A DNA stretch of 64,000 nucleotides from assembly GCF_013155545.1 (NCBI RefSeq), contig NZ_JABJVV010000020.1, forward strand, positions 1-64,000, written 5' to 3'. The stretch is from Caenimonas soli. GTDB taxonomy: Bacteria > Pseudomonadota > Gammaproteobacteria > Burkholderiales > Burkholderiaceae_C. The notes under the pieces are model-generated. The model worked only from the letters and a program-made list of their open reading frames with translations, was not told where the DNA came from and did not search any database. Of this stretch, positions 35,914 to 45,278 are shown one piece after another (positions within the stretch are counted from its first letter, which is position 1; every line of letters starts with the position of its first letter). The position numbers were made by a program, and so were the translations under genes.

Positions 35914-36888
35914 ATGGCCCTACCCCATGCGATCGTGATCGGCGCCTCGGCCGGTGGTGTGGCGGCACTGCTGGAGCTCGCGGCGCAGCTGCCCGCCGAC
36001 ATCAATGCCGTGGTGGGGGTGGTGCTGCACGTGGGGACCCAGCACAGCATCCTGCCGGAGCTCCTGTCCGGGCGCAACGGCTGGCGCGCCGTGCACCCCG
36101 TCGATGGCGAGCGGCTGGCGCCCGGCGCCGTCTACGTGGCGCCGCCCGACCATCACATGCTGTTCACGGCCGATGCGGTGCGGCTGAGCCGCGGACCGCG
36201 CGAGAACCACGCGCGGCCCGCGGTCGATCCCCTGTTCCGTTCGGCCGCGCTGCAATGGCGGGAACGCAGCATCGGAGTCATCCTCACGGGCGACCTGGAC
36301 GACGGCACTGCGGGCCTGGCCGCCGTCAAGGCCTGCGGCGGCACGACCATCGTCCAGGATCCGGCGACCGCGTTCGAGCCGGCCATGCCGGCCCATGCGC
36401 TGAGCAGCGTGTCGGTGGACCATTGCCTGCCTCTGGCCGAGATTGCGCCCGCCCTGGTGCTTCTGGCGGGCAGCGAACGCAAGGCCGCGCCGGTGCCGCC
36501 CGACCCGCATGTGCAGCGCGAGCACGCCATATTCGAAGGACACCATCGCATGGAGAATCTATCTGCGCTGGGGACGCCGTCCACGCTGACCTGCCCCGAT
36601 TGCAGCGGCGGTTTGTGGGAGATGAAGGACGCCGGCCCGCTGCGTTACCGGTGCCGTAACGGCCATGCCTTCACGGCGCTCAGCCTGGGCGACGCGCAGG
36701 CCGGCGTGGCCGAGCATGCCTTGTGGGCCGGCATGCGCGCCTTGCACGAGCGCGAGCTGCTGTTGCGCAGGTTGGCGACGGTGGCGCAGGCCACCGGCGA
36801 CAAGGCGCAGGCGGAAATAGGACGGCGCGAGGCCGACCGGGTGCGAGCCCAGGCCGAGCAACTGGGGCGCTTGGTGGGGCAGGGATGA
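35914..36888 (+). CDS. Stand-alone CheB-like methylesterase with C-terminal Cys pairs
   Basis: The 324-residue product starts MALPHAIVIGASAGGVAALLE and has the CheB catalytic triad: Ser in GASAGG, His in VVLHVGT and Asp in TGDLDDGT. It has no receiver domain. After about residue 210 it carries a CPDC...CRNGHAF segment typical of a C-terminal extension in CheB homologues outside chemotaxis operons. It probably demethylates or deamidates a sensor protein. It sits 36 bases upstream of a large CheB-CheR hybrid kinase. Confidence 0.87.
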   Translation: MALPHAIVIGASAGGVAALLELAAQLPADINAVVGVVLHVGTQHSILPELLSGRNGWRAVHPVDGERLAPGAVYVAPPDHHMLFTADAVRLSRGPRENHARPAVDPLFRSAALQWRERSIGVILTGDLDDGTAGLAAVKACGGTTIVQDPATAFEPAMPAHALSSVSVDHCLPLAEIAPALVLLAGSERKAAPVPPDPHVQREHAIFEGHHRMENLSALGTPSTLTCPDCSGGLWEMKDAGPLRYRCRNGHAFTALSLGDAQAGVAEHALWAGMRALHERELLLRRLATVAQATGDKAQAEIGRREADRVRAQAEQLGRLVGQG

Positions 36889-36924
36889 ACGGCGCATAAT
36901 TGTTACCCACCTTCCGAGGGCAGG

Positions 36925-39900
36925 ATGAGCGACCTCACCCCCGACCACGCCGAGGAGGCGGTGGCGGACTTCATCGACGACGTGGTGCCGAGCGCGGGCT
37001 ACCAGCTGACACCCATGGTGGGCCTCGGGGGTTCGGCCGGGGCGATTCCTGCCTTGCAGGATTTCTTCCAGAGCATGCCCAAGGATCCGGGCATGGCCTT
37101 CGTCGTCATCCTGCATCTGGCGCCCGATCACGAGAGCAACCTGGCGGAAATCCTGCAACGCTGCACGTCGATGCCGGTGATCCAGGCTTGCGACAGCGTG
37201 GAGGTGCAGCCCAACGCGGTGTATGTGATCCCTCCGCGCAAGGCCATCAGGACCGTGGAGGGCCACCTTAGCCTGGCCGACGACGCCCTGACTCCGCGGG
37301 GCCGGCATGTCGCGGTGGACCTGTTCTTTCGCACCTTGGCGGACACCTACGGGCCGCATGCCGCCGCGGTGGTGCTCTCCGGCGCCGACGGCGACGGCGC
37401 CATCGGCATCAAACGGATCAAGGAGCGCGGCGGCCTGACCGTGGCGCAGGATCCGCAGGAAGCGGAGCAGGCCGGCATGCCGCGTTCGGCCATCGCCAGC
37501 GGCATGGTGGACTGGGTGCTTCCGGTGGGGGACATCGCGCAGCGGCTGCTCGCTTATTTCGGGCTGGAAAAAACCCTGAAGCTGCCGCCTGAAGACGGCC
37601 CGCATCCGGCCCTGCTCACGCGGCCCGCAGCGGGCACCGAAGAGGCGGCGCTGCGCGACGTGCTGGTCTTCCTGCGCACCCGCACCGGCCGCGATTTTTC
37701 GTACTACAAGCGCGCCACCGTCGTGCGCCGTATCGCCCGGCGCATGCAGGTCAACGGCGTCGAGGACCTCCTGGGCTACCTGGACTGCCTGCGCACCCGG
37801 CCGGGCGAAGCCGGTGCGTTGCTGCAGGACATGCTGATCAGCGTGACCAATTTCTTTCGCGACGCCGATTGCTTCCAGGCGCTGGAAGGCCACCTTGAGG
37901 AGTTGTGCCGGACCCGGGCGCCCAACGAAGCCGTCCGCGTCTGGGTCCCGGCCTGCGCCACGGGCGAAGAGGCCTATTCGCTGGCCATCCTGCTGTGCGA
38001 AAAAACCAGGCAGATGGAGGCGCCGCCGCTGATCCAGGTGTTCGCGACCGACCTGGACGAAGAAGCGATCAGGACAGGGCGGGAGGCGATCTATCCGACC
38101 ACGATCGAGGCCGATGTGTCCGAGGAGCAGTTGCGGCGCTACTTCGTGCGCGACCACCGCGGCTACCGGGTGCGGCGCGAGGTGCGGGAGATGGTGCTGT
38201 TCGCCCAGCACGACCTGCTGAAGGATTCCCCGTTCTCCCGGCTCGACCTGATCTCCTGCCGCAACCTGCTGATCTACCTGAACCGCGAAGCGCAAAAGCG
38301 CGCCTTCGAAATATTCCACTTCGCCTTGCTGCCGGAGGGCAGGCTGTTCCTGGGGGCTTCCGAATCGGCGGAGGACGTGAGCGTGCTGTTCTCGGTGCTG
38401 GACAAGAAGAACCGCATCTTCGTCCAGCGCCCGACTCCGCGCATGCCCCTGCCGGTGCCGGCCGGACGCGGCTCGCTGGCGCTCGCCCTCGAAGCGCAAC
38501 AGCACGCGCAGGCCAGCCCGGCGATCGCGGGCCGGGCTTTCCAGACCCCTGTGCCCACGGCGGGCATGCTGCGGCCGCTCGACGGCCGGACCAACTCCTG
38601 GGGCGAGCTGCACTTCAAGCTGCTGGAAGCGCTCGCCCCGCCTTCGGTCCTGGTGGACGCCGACCACGAGATCCTGCATCTGTCGCCCAGCGCCGGCACC
38701 TATCTTCAATTCACGGGCGGCGAGCCGACGCGCAACCTGCTGCGATCCGTGCATCCCAGCCTGCGGATCGAGCTGCGCGCCACGCTCTACCAGGCCGCGC
38801 AGACACGTTCCCACTCCGAAGTGACCGTGGGGCCGGTCGAGCTGTCGGGGCAGACCGTGGAGGTCGTGATGCGCGTGGCGCTGGTCCGGGGGCTGGGCGC
38901 GGACATGTTCGTGGTCATGTTCAACTCCCGGCAGCCGGGGTCGGGAACCCAGCCGGACGTGGAGCAGGCCGACAAGGCGGGCGCGGATCCGGTGGCGCAC
39001 CACCTGGACCGCGAGCTGGAACGGCTGAAGGCCCATCTGCGCGACACGGTGGAGCAATACGAAGCCTCGAACGAGGAGCTCAAGGCCAGCAACGAGGAGT
39101 TGCAGGCCATGAACGAAGAGCTGCGCTCGGCCACCGAGGAACTGGAAACCAGCCGCGAGGAGCTTCAGTCCATCAACGAGGAGTTGACCACCGTCAACTA
39201 CGAGCTCAAGAGCAAGGTCGACGAGCTGGGGCATTCCAACAGCGATATGCACAACCTGATGGACGCGACGGCGATTGCCACCGTGTTCCTGGACCGCGAG
39301 TTGCGCATCACGCGCTACACCCCGGAGGCGGTTGCCCTGTTCAACCTGATCACCACGGACCTGGGCCGTCCCCTGGCCGACCTCGCGACGCGGCTGGACT
39401 ACCCGGAACTGAGCCGCGATGCCCTGCGTGTCCTCAAGCACCTGGTGCCGATCGAACGCGAAGTGGGCCTGCCCGACGGCCAGTGGTTCCTGGCGCGGTC
39501 GCTGCCCTACCGGACCATCGAGGACCATATCGCCGGCGTGGTGGTGTCGTTCATCGACATCACCGAGCGCAAGCAGGCCGAAGAGGTGCGCCTGTGGCTG
39601 TCGGCCGTGGTGGCCTCGTCCAGCGACGCCATCTTGAGCTTCGCGATGGACCAGACCATCCTGAGCTGGAACGCCGGCGCAGAGCGGGTGTTCGGCTACA
39701 GCGCGGCCGAAGCGATCGGCCAGCCCATGTCGATGCTCGGGCCCGACGAGGACGAGCGCCGGCGCGAGCACGTGCTGGGGCAGCTGCGCGAGGGCCATGC
39801 GATCAGCAACCTGGAAGTCACGCGGCGGCGCAAGGACGGCACCGACGTCATGGTGGCGCTCAGCATTTCGCCGATCCGGGACACCCATGACAAGGTGATA

Positions 39901-41532
39901 GGCGGAACGGCGATCGCCCGCGACATCACCCAGCAGAACCAGGCCGCCGAGGCGCTGCGCAGCAGCGAGGAGCGGTTGCGCCTGGTGGTGGAGAACGCCA
40001 CCGAGTACGCCATCTTCTCGACCGACCTGCAGCGCCGCGTGACCATCTGGAACGCCGGGGCGCAAAGGCTGCTGGGTTACGCGGAGAGCGAAGTCCTGGG
40101 CGAGCCCGCCGACATCATCTTCACACCCGAGGACCGTGCCGCCGGCGCGCCTGAACACGAAATGCACAGCGCCTTGAAGGAGGGCCGGGCCAGCGATGAC
40201 CGCCTGCACCAGCGCAAGGACGGCAGCCGATTCTGGGCCAGCGGCGCGATGATGCTGATGCGCGACGCCCTGGGCCAGGCGGTCGGCTTCGTGAAGATCC
40301 TGCGCGACCAGACGGCCGCCCGCGAAACCCAGCAGGCGCTGGAGCGCAGCCAGACCGAGTTGATGCGGGCGCTCGAGGAGAACGAGCGGGCGCGGACCGA
40401 ACTGCAGACCGCGGACGCCGCCAAGGACCGGTTCCTGGCCGTGCTGTCGCACGAATTGCGCAACCCGCTGGCCTCGATCGACAGTGCGGCGGCGCTGATG
40501 CTGATGCAGGACCTGCCGTTGGCTGATCGCGAGGCCGCCGCCCATGTCGTCAAGCGCCAGGCAAGGGCCATGAAATCATTGCTGGACGACCTGCTGGACG
40601 TCTCGCGGCTGAAGCTCGGACGCCTGCAACTGCAGCGCGAGACCGTCAGGCTGTCCTCGGTGGTCGAAGCCGCGCTCGAAACGACCCGGCCCATGCTCGA
40701 AGCCGTCGGCCACCGGTTGAAGGTCGACATACCCTCCTATCCGATCGAGATGGATGCGGATCCGCTGCGGCTGGGGCAGGTCATATCGAACCTGCTGACC
40801 AATTCCATCAAGTACACGCAGGCCGGCGGCACCATCACGCTGAAGGCGCGGCTCGAGGGCAAGCGGGCGGTGATCAGCGTCTCCGACAACGGCATCGGCA
40901 TGGATCCCATGCATATCGAGCGCATGTTCGAGATGTTCACCCAGGAACAGCCGGTGGCCGATCGCAGCCACGGCCTGGGCATCGGTCTGGCGCTGGTCAA
41001 GAGCATCGTGGAGATGCATGGCGGCCGGATCGAGGCTTTCTCGGCCGGGCCGGGCAAGGGCAGCGAGTTCCGGGTGACGCTGCCGGCCGTGCGGGGCAGT
41101 GCCGATGTAGCCGACACGCCGCCCGCACCCGTGACCGAGGAGTCGGCGGCCAAGCCTCGCGGCCTGATCCTGATCGCCGACGACAACGTGGATGCCGGCT
41201 GGGGCATCGCCAAGCTGCTCGAGCTTGCCGGCTTTTCCACCGTGCGGGTCAAGGGCGGGGTGGAAGCGGTCAAGGAAACGCGGCGCCACAAGCCCGATGT
41301 GGGGATCGTGGACATCGGCATGCCGGACCTGAGCGGCCACGAGGTGGCGCGCCAGATCCGCCAGACCGAATGGGGCAAGCACATGGTGCTGATCGCCGCG
41401 ACCGGCTGGGGCCAGGAGTCGGACGAACGCGAGGCCATGGAAGCCGGCTTCGACGCCCACATGACCAAGCCGGTCGACTTGCGCAAGCTCAGCGCCGTGG
41501 TTGACGATCTCTTGACGCGCAAGCGCGACTAG
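36925..41532 (+). CDS. CheB-CheR-PAS-histidine kinase-receiver hybrid sensor
   Basis: The 1535-residue soluble protein contains, in order: a CheB methylesterase domain (Ser37 in GLGGSAGA); a CheR methyltransferase (about 230-500, with CATGEEAYSLAI near 344); a long coiled coil (NEELKASNEELQAMNEELRS and relatives, about 690-770); three PAS-type domains (about 780-1135); a HisKA domain with phosphoacceptor His1176 (SHELRNPLAS); an HATPase domain (NLLTNSIKYT near 1288); and a C-terminal receiver with Asp1463 (VDIGMPDL). Such proteins couple methylation chemistry to phosphorelay sensing. There is no transmembrane segment, so it senses an intracellular cue. Confidence 0.92.
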   Translation: MSDLTPDHAEEAVADFIDDVVPSAGYQLTPMVGLGGSAGAIPALQDFFQSMPKDPGMAFVVILHLAPDHESNLAEILQRCTSMPVIQACDSVEVQPNAVYVIPPRKAIRTVEGHLSLADDALTPRGRHVAVDLFFRTLADTYGPHAAAVVLSGADGDGAIGIKRIKERGGLTVAQDPQEAEQAGMPRSAIASGMVDWVLPVGDIAQRLLAYFGLEKTLKLPPEDGPHPALLTRPAAGTEEAALRDVLVFLRTRTGRDFSYYKRATVVRRIARRMQVNGVEDLLGYLDCLRTRPGEAGALLQDMLISVTNFFRDADCFQALEGHLEELCRTRAPNEAVRVWVPACATGEEAYSLAILLCEKTRQMEAPPLIQVFATDLDEEAIRTGREAIYPTTIEADVSEEQLRRYFVRDHRGYRVRREVREMVLFAQHDLLKDSPFSRLDLISCRNLLIYLNREAQKRAFEIFHFALLPEGRLFLGASESAEDVSVLFSVLDKKNRIFVQRPTPRMPLPVPAGRGSLALALEAQQHAQASPAIAGRAFQTPVPTAGMLRPLDGRTNSWGELHFKLLEALAPPSVLVDADHEILHLSPSAGTYLQFTGGEPTRNLLRSVHPSLRIELRATLYQAAQTRSHSEVTVGPVELSGQTVEVVMRVALVRGLGADMFVVMFNSRQPGSGTQPDVEQADKAGADPVAHHLDRELERLKAHLRDTVEQYEASNEELKASNEELQAMNEELRSATEELETSREELQSINEELTTVNYELKSKVDELGHSNSDMHNLMDATAIATVFLDRELRITRYTPEAVALFNLITTDLGRPLADLATRLDYPELSRDALRVLKHLVPIEREVGLPDGQWFLARSLPYRTIEDHIAGVVVSFIDITERKQAEEVRLWLSAVVASSSDAILSFAMDQTILSWNAGAERVFGYSAAEAIGQPMSMLGPDEDERRREHVLGQLREGHAISNLEVTRRRKDGTDVMVALSISPIRDTHDKVIGGTAIARDITQQNQAAEALRSSEERLRLVVENATEYAIFSTDLQRRVTIWNAGAQRLLGYAESEVLGEPADIIFTPEDRAAGAPEHEMHSALKEGRASDDRLHQRKDGSRFWASGAMMLMRDALGQAVGFVKILRDQTAARETQQALERSQTELMRALEENERARTELQTADAAKDRFLAVLSHELRNPLASIDSAAALMLMQDLPLADREAAAHVVKRQARAMKSLLDDLLDVSRLKLGRLQLQRETVRLSSVVEAALETTRPMLEAVGHRLKVDIPSYPIEMDADPLRLGQVISNLLTNSIKYTQAGGTITLKARLEGKRAVISVSDNGIGMDPMHIERMFEMFTQEQPVADRSHGLGIGLALVKSIVEMHGGRIEAFSAGPGKGSEFRVTLPAVRGSADVADTPPAPVTEESAAKPRGLILIADDNVDAGWGIAKLLELAGFSTVRVKGGVEAVKETRRHKPDVGIVDIGMPDLSGHEVARQIRQTEWGKHMVLIAATGWGQESDEREAMEAGFDAHMTKPVDLRKLSAVVDDLLTRKRD

Positions 41533-41540
41533 CGTCATTC

Positions 41541-43091
41541 ATGGCGTCCGCCGATCAGCAGATTCCCGCCGCCGCCCCCGTCAGCGAGCAGCAGTTCGAG
41601 GCCGCGTTCGAGTTCGCCCCGATCGGCATGGCGCTGCTGGATACGCAGTCTGCGGCCCTCCGAGTAAACCACGCGCTGTGCCAGATGCTCGGATACCAGC
41701 AGGCCGAACTGGTCGGCATCACGGCCCCTGAGATCGGCCATCCGGACGACTTGGCCGAGGACTTCGCGCTGCGCGCCAAGATGCTCGCCGGCGCTTTTCC
41801 CTCCTACCAGCGCGACAAGCGCTACCTGCATCGCGACGGGCACGTGATCTGGACGCATATCAGCTGCAGCCTGGTGCACGACACGCAGGGCCGGCCCGCG
41901 CACTTGCTGCTGCAGGTGCAGGACATCACCCAGCGCAAGGCCGCCGAGGATGCGCTGTGCGAGAGCGAGGAGCGTTTTCGCGTCACTTTCGAGCAGGCGG
42001 CGCTGGGCATCGTCCATGTGGCCCTGGACGGGCGGCTGCTGCGTGTGAACAGCAGCCTGTGCCGCATGCACGGCTACTCGCGCGAGGAACTGCTGGGGTT
42101 CAATGCCGGCGATCTGATGGCCGACAACTGGCAGCAGGGGCAGAGCGACCTGCAGACGCTGCTGGATGGCAGCGCCATTTCGTACACGGCGAAGCGGCGT
42201 TTCATCCGCAAGAGCGGCGAGGTCTATCCCGCGCGCGTTTCGGTCACGCTGGCGCGCTCCGAAACGTCGGAGCCCTACCTCATTTCCATCATCGAGGACC
42301 TGACCGAGTACGAACGCGACCAGGAGCGCATCCGCAAACAGGCGCAGATGCTCAAGGAGAGCAACGAGATACTGGAGCAGCGCATCCACCAGCGCACCCG
42401 GCAGCTCGAGCAGAGCAACCAGGAACTGCGGACCTTCGCCTACTCGATTGCTCACGACCTGCGCGCGCCACTGGCAACCACCGATGGTTTCAGCCGCCAA
42501 CTCGAGCTGTCGCTGGGCGACAGGCTCAGCGAGAAGGAGCGGCACTACCTGAACCGGATGCGCCACGGGGTCCGGCTGATGTCGGACCTCACCGATGCCT
42601 TGCTGTCGCTGGCCAACCTGTCGCAGGAGCCGCTGCAGTCCGAACGCGTGGACTTGTCGGCGATAGCGCGCGACTGGCTGGCGCGGGCCCGCGAGCGCCA
42701 TCCCGAGCGCCAGGCCGTCGTTGCGATCGCCGATACGCCGCCGGTGCAGGGCGACGAGCGCCTGCTCAAGGTGCTGCTGGAAAACCTGCTGGACAACGCC
42801 TGGAAGTTCACCTCGAACCGCGAAGAAGCCAGCATCGAATTCGGCGCGGTGCCCGGGGCGGCGGGTGAGCCGGTATTCCTGGTGCGCGACAACGGCGCGG
42901 GATTCGACAGCGCCTACGCCGACAAGCTTTTCACGCCGTTCCAGCGGCTGCACGCGGCGCACGAGTTCGCGGGCACGGGCATCGGCCTGGCGATCGTTCG
43001 CAAGATAGCGCAGCGCCATGGCGGCTGGGTCTGGGGCGAGTCCCAGCCCGGAGCGGGGGCGGTCTTCCGCTTCACGCTGGACGGCGCGTGA
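41541..43091 (+). CDS. PAS-PAS histidine kinase (phytochrome-type kinase core)
   Basis: The 516-residue protein has two PAS domains (FEFAPIGMALLDTQSA and FEQAALGIVHVALDGRLLRVN), each followed by PAC sequence, then a coiled linker. The HisKA domain has His305 in SIAHDLRAPLATTDGF, and the HATPase has N box ENLLDNAWKF and GTGIGLAIVRKIAQRHGG. The HDLRAPL motif is typical of bacteriophytochrome-like kinases. It starts nine bases after the hybrid sensor gene and is probably in the same operon. It has no membrane segments and no receiver. Confidence 0.9.
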   Translation: MASADQQIPAAAPVSEQQFEAAFEFAPIGMALLDTQSAALRVNHALCQMLGYQQAELVGITAPEIGHPDDLAEDFALRAKMLAGAFPSYQRDKRYLHRDGHVIWTHISCSLVHDTQGRPAHLLLQVQDITQRKAAEDALCESEERFRVTFEQAALGIVHVALDGRLLRVNSSLCRMHGYSREELLGFNAGDLMADNWQQGQSDLQTLLDGSAISYTAKRRFIRKSGEVYPARVSVTLARSETSEPYLISIIEDLTEYERDQERIRKQAQMLKESNEILEQRIHQRTRQLEQSNQELRTFAYSIAHDLRAPLATTDGFSRQLELSLGDRLSEKERHYLNRMRHGVRLMSDLTDALLSLANLSQEPLQSERVDLSAIARDWLARARERHPERQAVVAIADTPPVQGDERLLKVLLENLLDNAWKFTSNREEASIEFGAVPGAAGEPVFLVRDNGAGFDSAYADKLFTPFQRLHAAHEFAGTGIGLAIVRKIAQRHGGWVWGESQPGAGAVFRFTLDGA

Positions 43092-43099
43092 GCTCGCTT

Positions 43100-44380
43100 T
43101 TAGCGGAGATTGCCCGTGTGCCCGAATGAATACCTGCCCGGCTGCGGCCAGACGGTCAGGCCGTGCGGCTCATGGCCGACCTTGACCTGGTCCACCACGC
43201 CTGTGGCCGTGTCGAAGCGGTACACCACATCGTCATAGCGGCCCGACAGCCACAGGTATTTGCCGTCGGCGTTGACGTTGCCCATGTCCGGGCTGCCGCC
43301 GCCCGGTATCGGCCAGTTGGCCGTCACCTTGCGCGTCGCGAAGTCGATCACCGAGACGCTGCCGGGGCCGTGGGGTCTGCCGCGGATCTTGTTGCTGCCG
43401 CGGTTGGCCACGTACAGGCTCTTGCCATCGCGGCTGGGGTACAACCCGTGCGTGCCCACGCCCGTGGGAATGAAGCCGATCTGCCGGAACGGGTCCAGTT
43501 CGACCAGATGGACGCCATCGCTGATCATGTCGGCCACGTAGAAGATCTTGCCGTCGGGCGAAGCGCGCACATCCTGCGGCATGGTTTGCGTGGTGACGAT
43601 GGTGGCCCTGGGTTTCGTGGGGTCGAGCATGCGCCGGGGTTTGCGTCCCGGCTTGGCAAGCAGTTCGAGAACCTCCGGGCGATCGAAATAGGGGCTGAGA
43701 TTGATGGTCTCCATCACCCGGCGGTTGACCATGTCGATCTTGGTGATGGCACCGCCGAACTCGCAGGTAAAGACGGCGTAGCGGCCGTCGATGGAGAAGT
43801 CGGCGTGGTTGATCCCCGGGCAGGCCGGCGTCTCGATCGAGTAATCGAGTTTCATGGTCTTCGGATCGCGGAAGTCCAGCCGCTTGAATGCTTCCGCAAC
43901 CACGATGGTATGGCGTCCGTCCGGCGTCCAGTACACGTTGTACGGGTCGTCCACGGGAATCGACGCACCCGGCTTTCCGGTCTTGGGATCGATCGGCGTC
44001 ATGCTGCCGTCGGTTCGCCCCTCGGCGTTGTTCGCGACCCAGAGAATCTTCAGGTCCCAGGACGGCACGACATGTTGGGGATGGACGCCGACCTTGAAGG
44101 TGTCGACGACCTTGAGCGTTGCCGGATCGATGACGCTGACGCTGTTGGCCGCCCGATTGGGCACATAGACCCGCTCGAGCGCCCCAGCGACGGCCGGGGA
44201 CAGCTTGCCGGCGGCGGTTTCGCTGTAAAGGTTGTTGGGGTCTGGCACCGGCGGCATGCCGGGCACCGTGGCCACGGCGGCGGCCTTGGCCGGCGCTGGC
44301 GTCTGGCCCTGCGCCGGGCCGCCCAGCACGGCGAGTGCCGCGGCCAGCCACGTGATCTTCAGCGATTGGATGGGCTGCAT
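43100..44380 (-). CDS. Exported YVTN-type beta-propeller protein
   Basis: The 426-residue product has a signal peptide (LKITWLAAALAVLGGPAQGQ) and propeller repeats with YVPNRAANSVSVIDPATLKVVDTFKVG, ILWVANNAEG, FYVADMISDG and LYVANRGSNK. Such periplasmic or surface beta-propellers bind proteins or metabolites, and some are lactonases or cytochrome d1-like; no catalytic signature is seen here. It is last in line after the creatininase-like gene (33 bases apart) on the minus strand. Confidence 0.82.
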   Translation of the reverse strand: MQPIQSLKITWLAAALAVLGGPAQGQTPAPAKAAAVATVPGMPPVPDPNNLYSETAAGKLSPAVAGALERVYVPNRAANSVSVIDPATLKVVDTFKVGVHPQHVVPSWDLKILWVANNAEGRTDGSMTPIDPKTGKPGASIPVDDPYNVYWTPDGRHTIVVAEAFKRLDFRDPKTMKLDYSIETPACPGINHADFSIDGRYAVFTCEFGGAITKIDMVNRRVMETINLSPYFDRPEVLELLAKPGRKPRRMLDPTKPRATIVTTQTMPQDVRASPDGKIFYVADMISDGVHLVELDPFRQIGFIPTGVGTHGLYPSRDGKSLYVANRGSNKIRGRPHGPGSVSVIDFATRKVTANWPIPGGGSPDMGNVNADGKYLWLSGRYDDVVYRFDTATGVVDQVKVGHEPHGLTVWPQPGRYSFGHTGNLR

Positions 44381-44413
44381 CGATCGATTCCTTTGTGCGG
44401 TGAAATGAAATCC

Positions 44414-45259
44414 CTAGCGCCGGTTTGCGGTCGCCGCGCGAATCGCTTGCACGGTCCGGTCCACGATCAGGTCCGTGCCGATGCCGCCCAATGCGGCACT
44501 CGACTGCGACGGCTCGCCCGAAACCCCCGACGATGCCTCGGGCCCGGGCGCTGTGCGCATGAGCTCAGTCCTGATTCGCGCCGGATCCACGGCCAGCATG
44601 AGCGACGTGTCCGCCAGGCCCGCATGCCTTCCGATCTGCGCTTCGCTCAGGCCGCGTGATCGCAGGGCCTGCGCAAACTCGTCGGTTGCGGCGCGATAGT
44701 AGGCCGCGACATAGTGGGCGCGCGTTGTCGAGCCGGCCCACTCGCGGTTCAGGCGCAGGGCTACGTCCTTCAGGATGTCCTGGTAGTTGCCGGAGTCGCC
44801 GATAAGCACGATGTCCAGGAAGCCATGCTGCTTCAGGCTGCGCGACGCCCCGGCGAGGATCGCGGCGAAAGCATCTTCGGGAACCGACAGCGTGCCGGGA
44901 AAACGCATATGCCCCGATGGCGGGGAAATGCGGCCTTCCGGCACATAAGCCACCACCGGCGCCACCAGTGTGTTGCCGAGCTTGGCCGCAATCCGCGCGG
45001 CCAGCGCGCCGGCTCGAAAGTTGTGCTTGCCCAGGGCCATGTGCGGGCCGTTTTGCTCACTGCCGCCCACCGGAATGATCACGGTGGTCGCGCCGGAACG
45101 CAGCGCGTCGCGCACTTCAGTCCAGGTCAGTTCATCCAGCTGCACGCTGTCGGTCGCGGCCTGCACCGGCAGACTGCCAAGCAGGCAGGCAATCAGCACC
45201 ACCGCACAGCTGCGAAAAAGGACGGTGAAACCCGCCAAGGCGGTGTCTTCGGAAAGCAT
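44414..45259 (-). CDS. Exported creatininase-family protein with altered metal ligands
   Basis: The product has a signal-like segment (FTVLFRSCAVVLIACLLGSLPVQA) and a creatininase-type domain. The usual ligand motif EQHGPH reads EQNGPH, and the Asp normally in LGTD is replaced in MALGKHNFRA, so metal binding must differ from classical amidohydrolases. The remaining GHMRFPGTLSVPE and IGDSGNYQDIL segments are family-like. Starts at 45271 or 45289 are also possible. It lies just downstream of the sensor kinase gene and may be part of that operon. Confidence 0.72.
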   Translation of the reverse strand: MLSEDTALAGFTVLFRSCAVVLIACLLGSLPVQAATDSVQLDELTWTEVRDALRSGATTVIIPVGGSEQNGPHMALGKHNFRAGALAARIAAKLGNTLVAPVVAYVPEGRISPPSGHMRFPGTLSVPEDAFAAILAGASRSLKQHGFLDIVLIGDSGNYQDILKDVALRLNREWAGSTTRAHYVAAYYRAATDEFAQALRSRGLSEAQIGRHAGLADTSLMLAVDPARIRTELMRTAPGPEASSGVSGEPSQSSAALGGIGTDLIVDRTVQAIRAATANRR

Positions 45260-45278
45260 GACCGCGATCATAGGCGGA

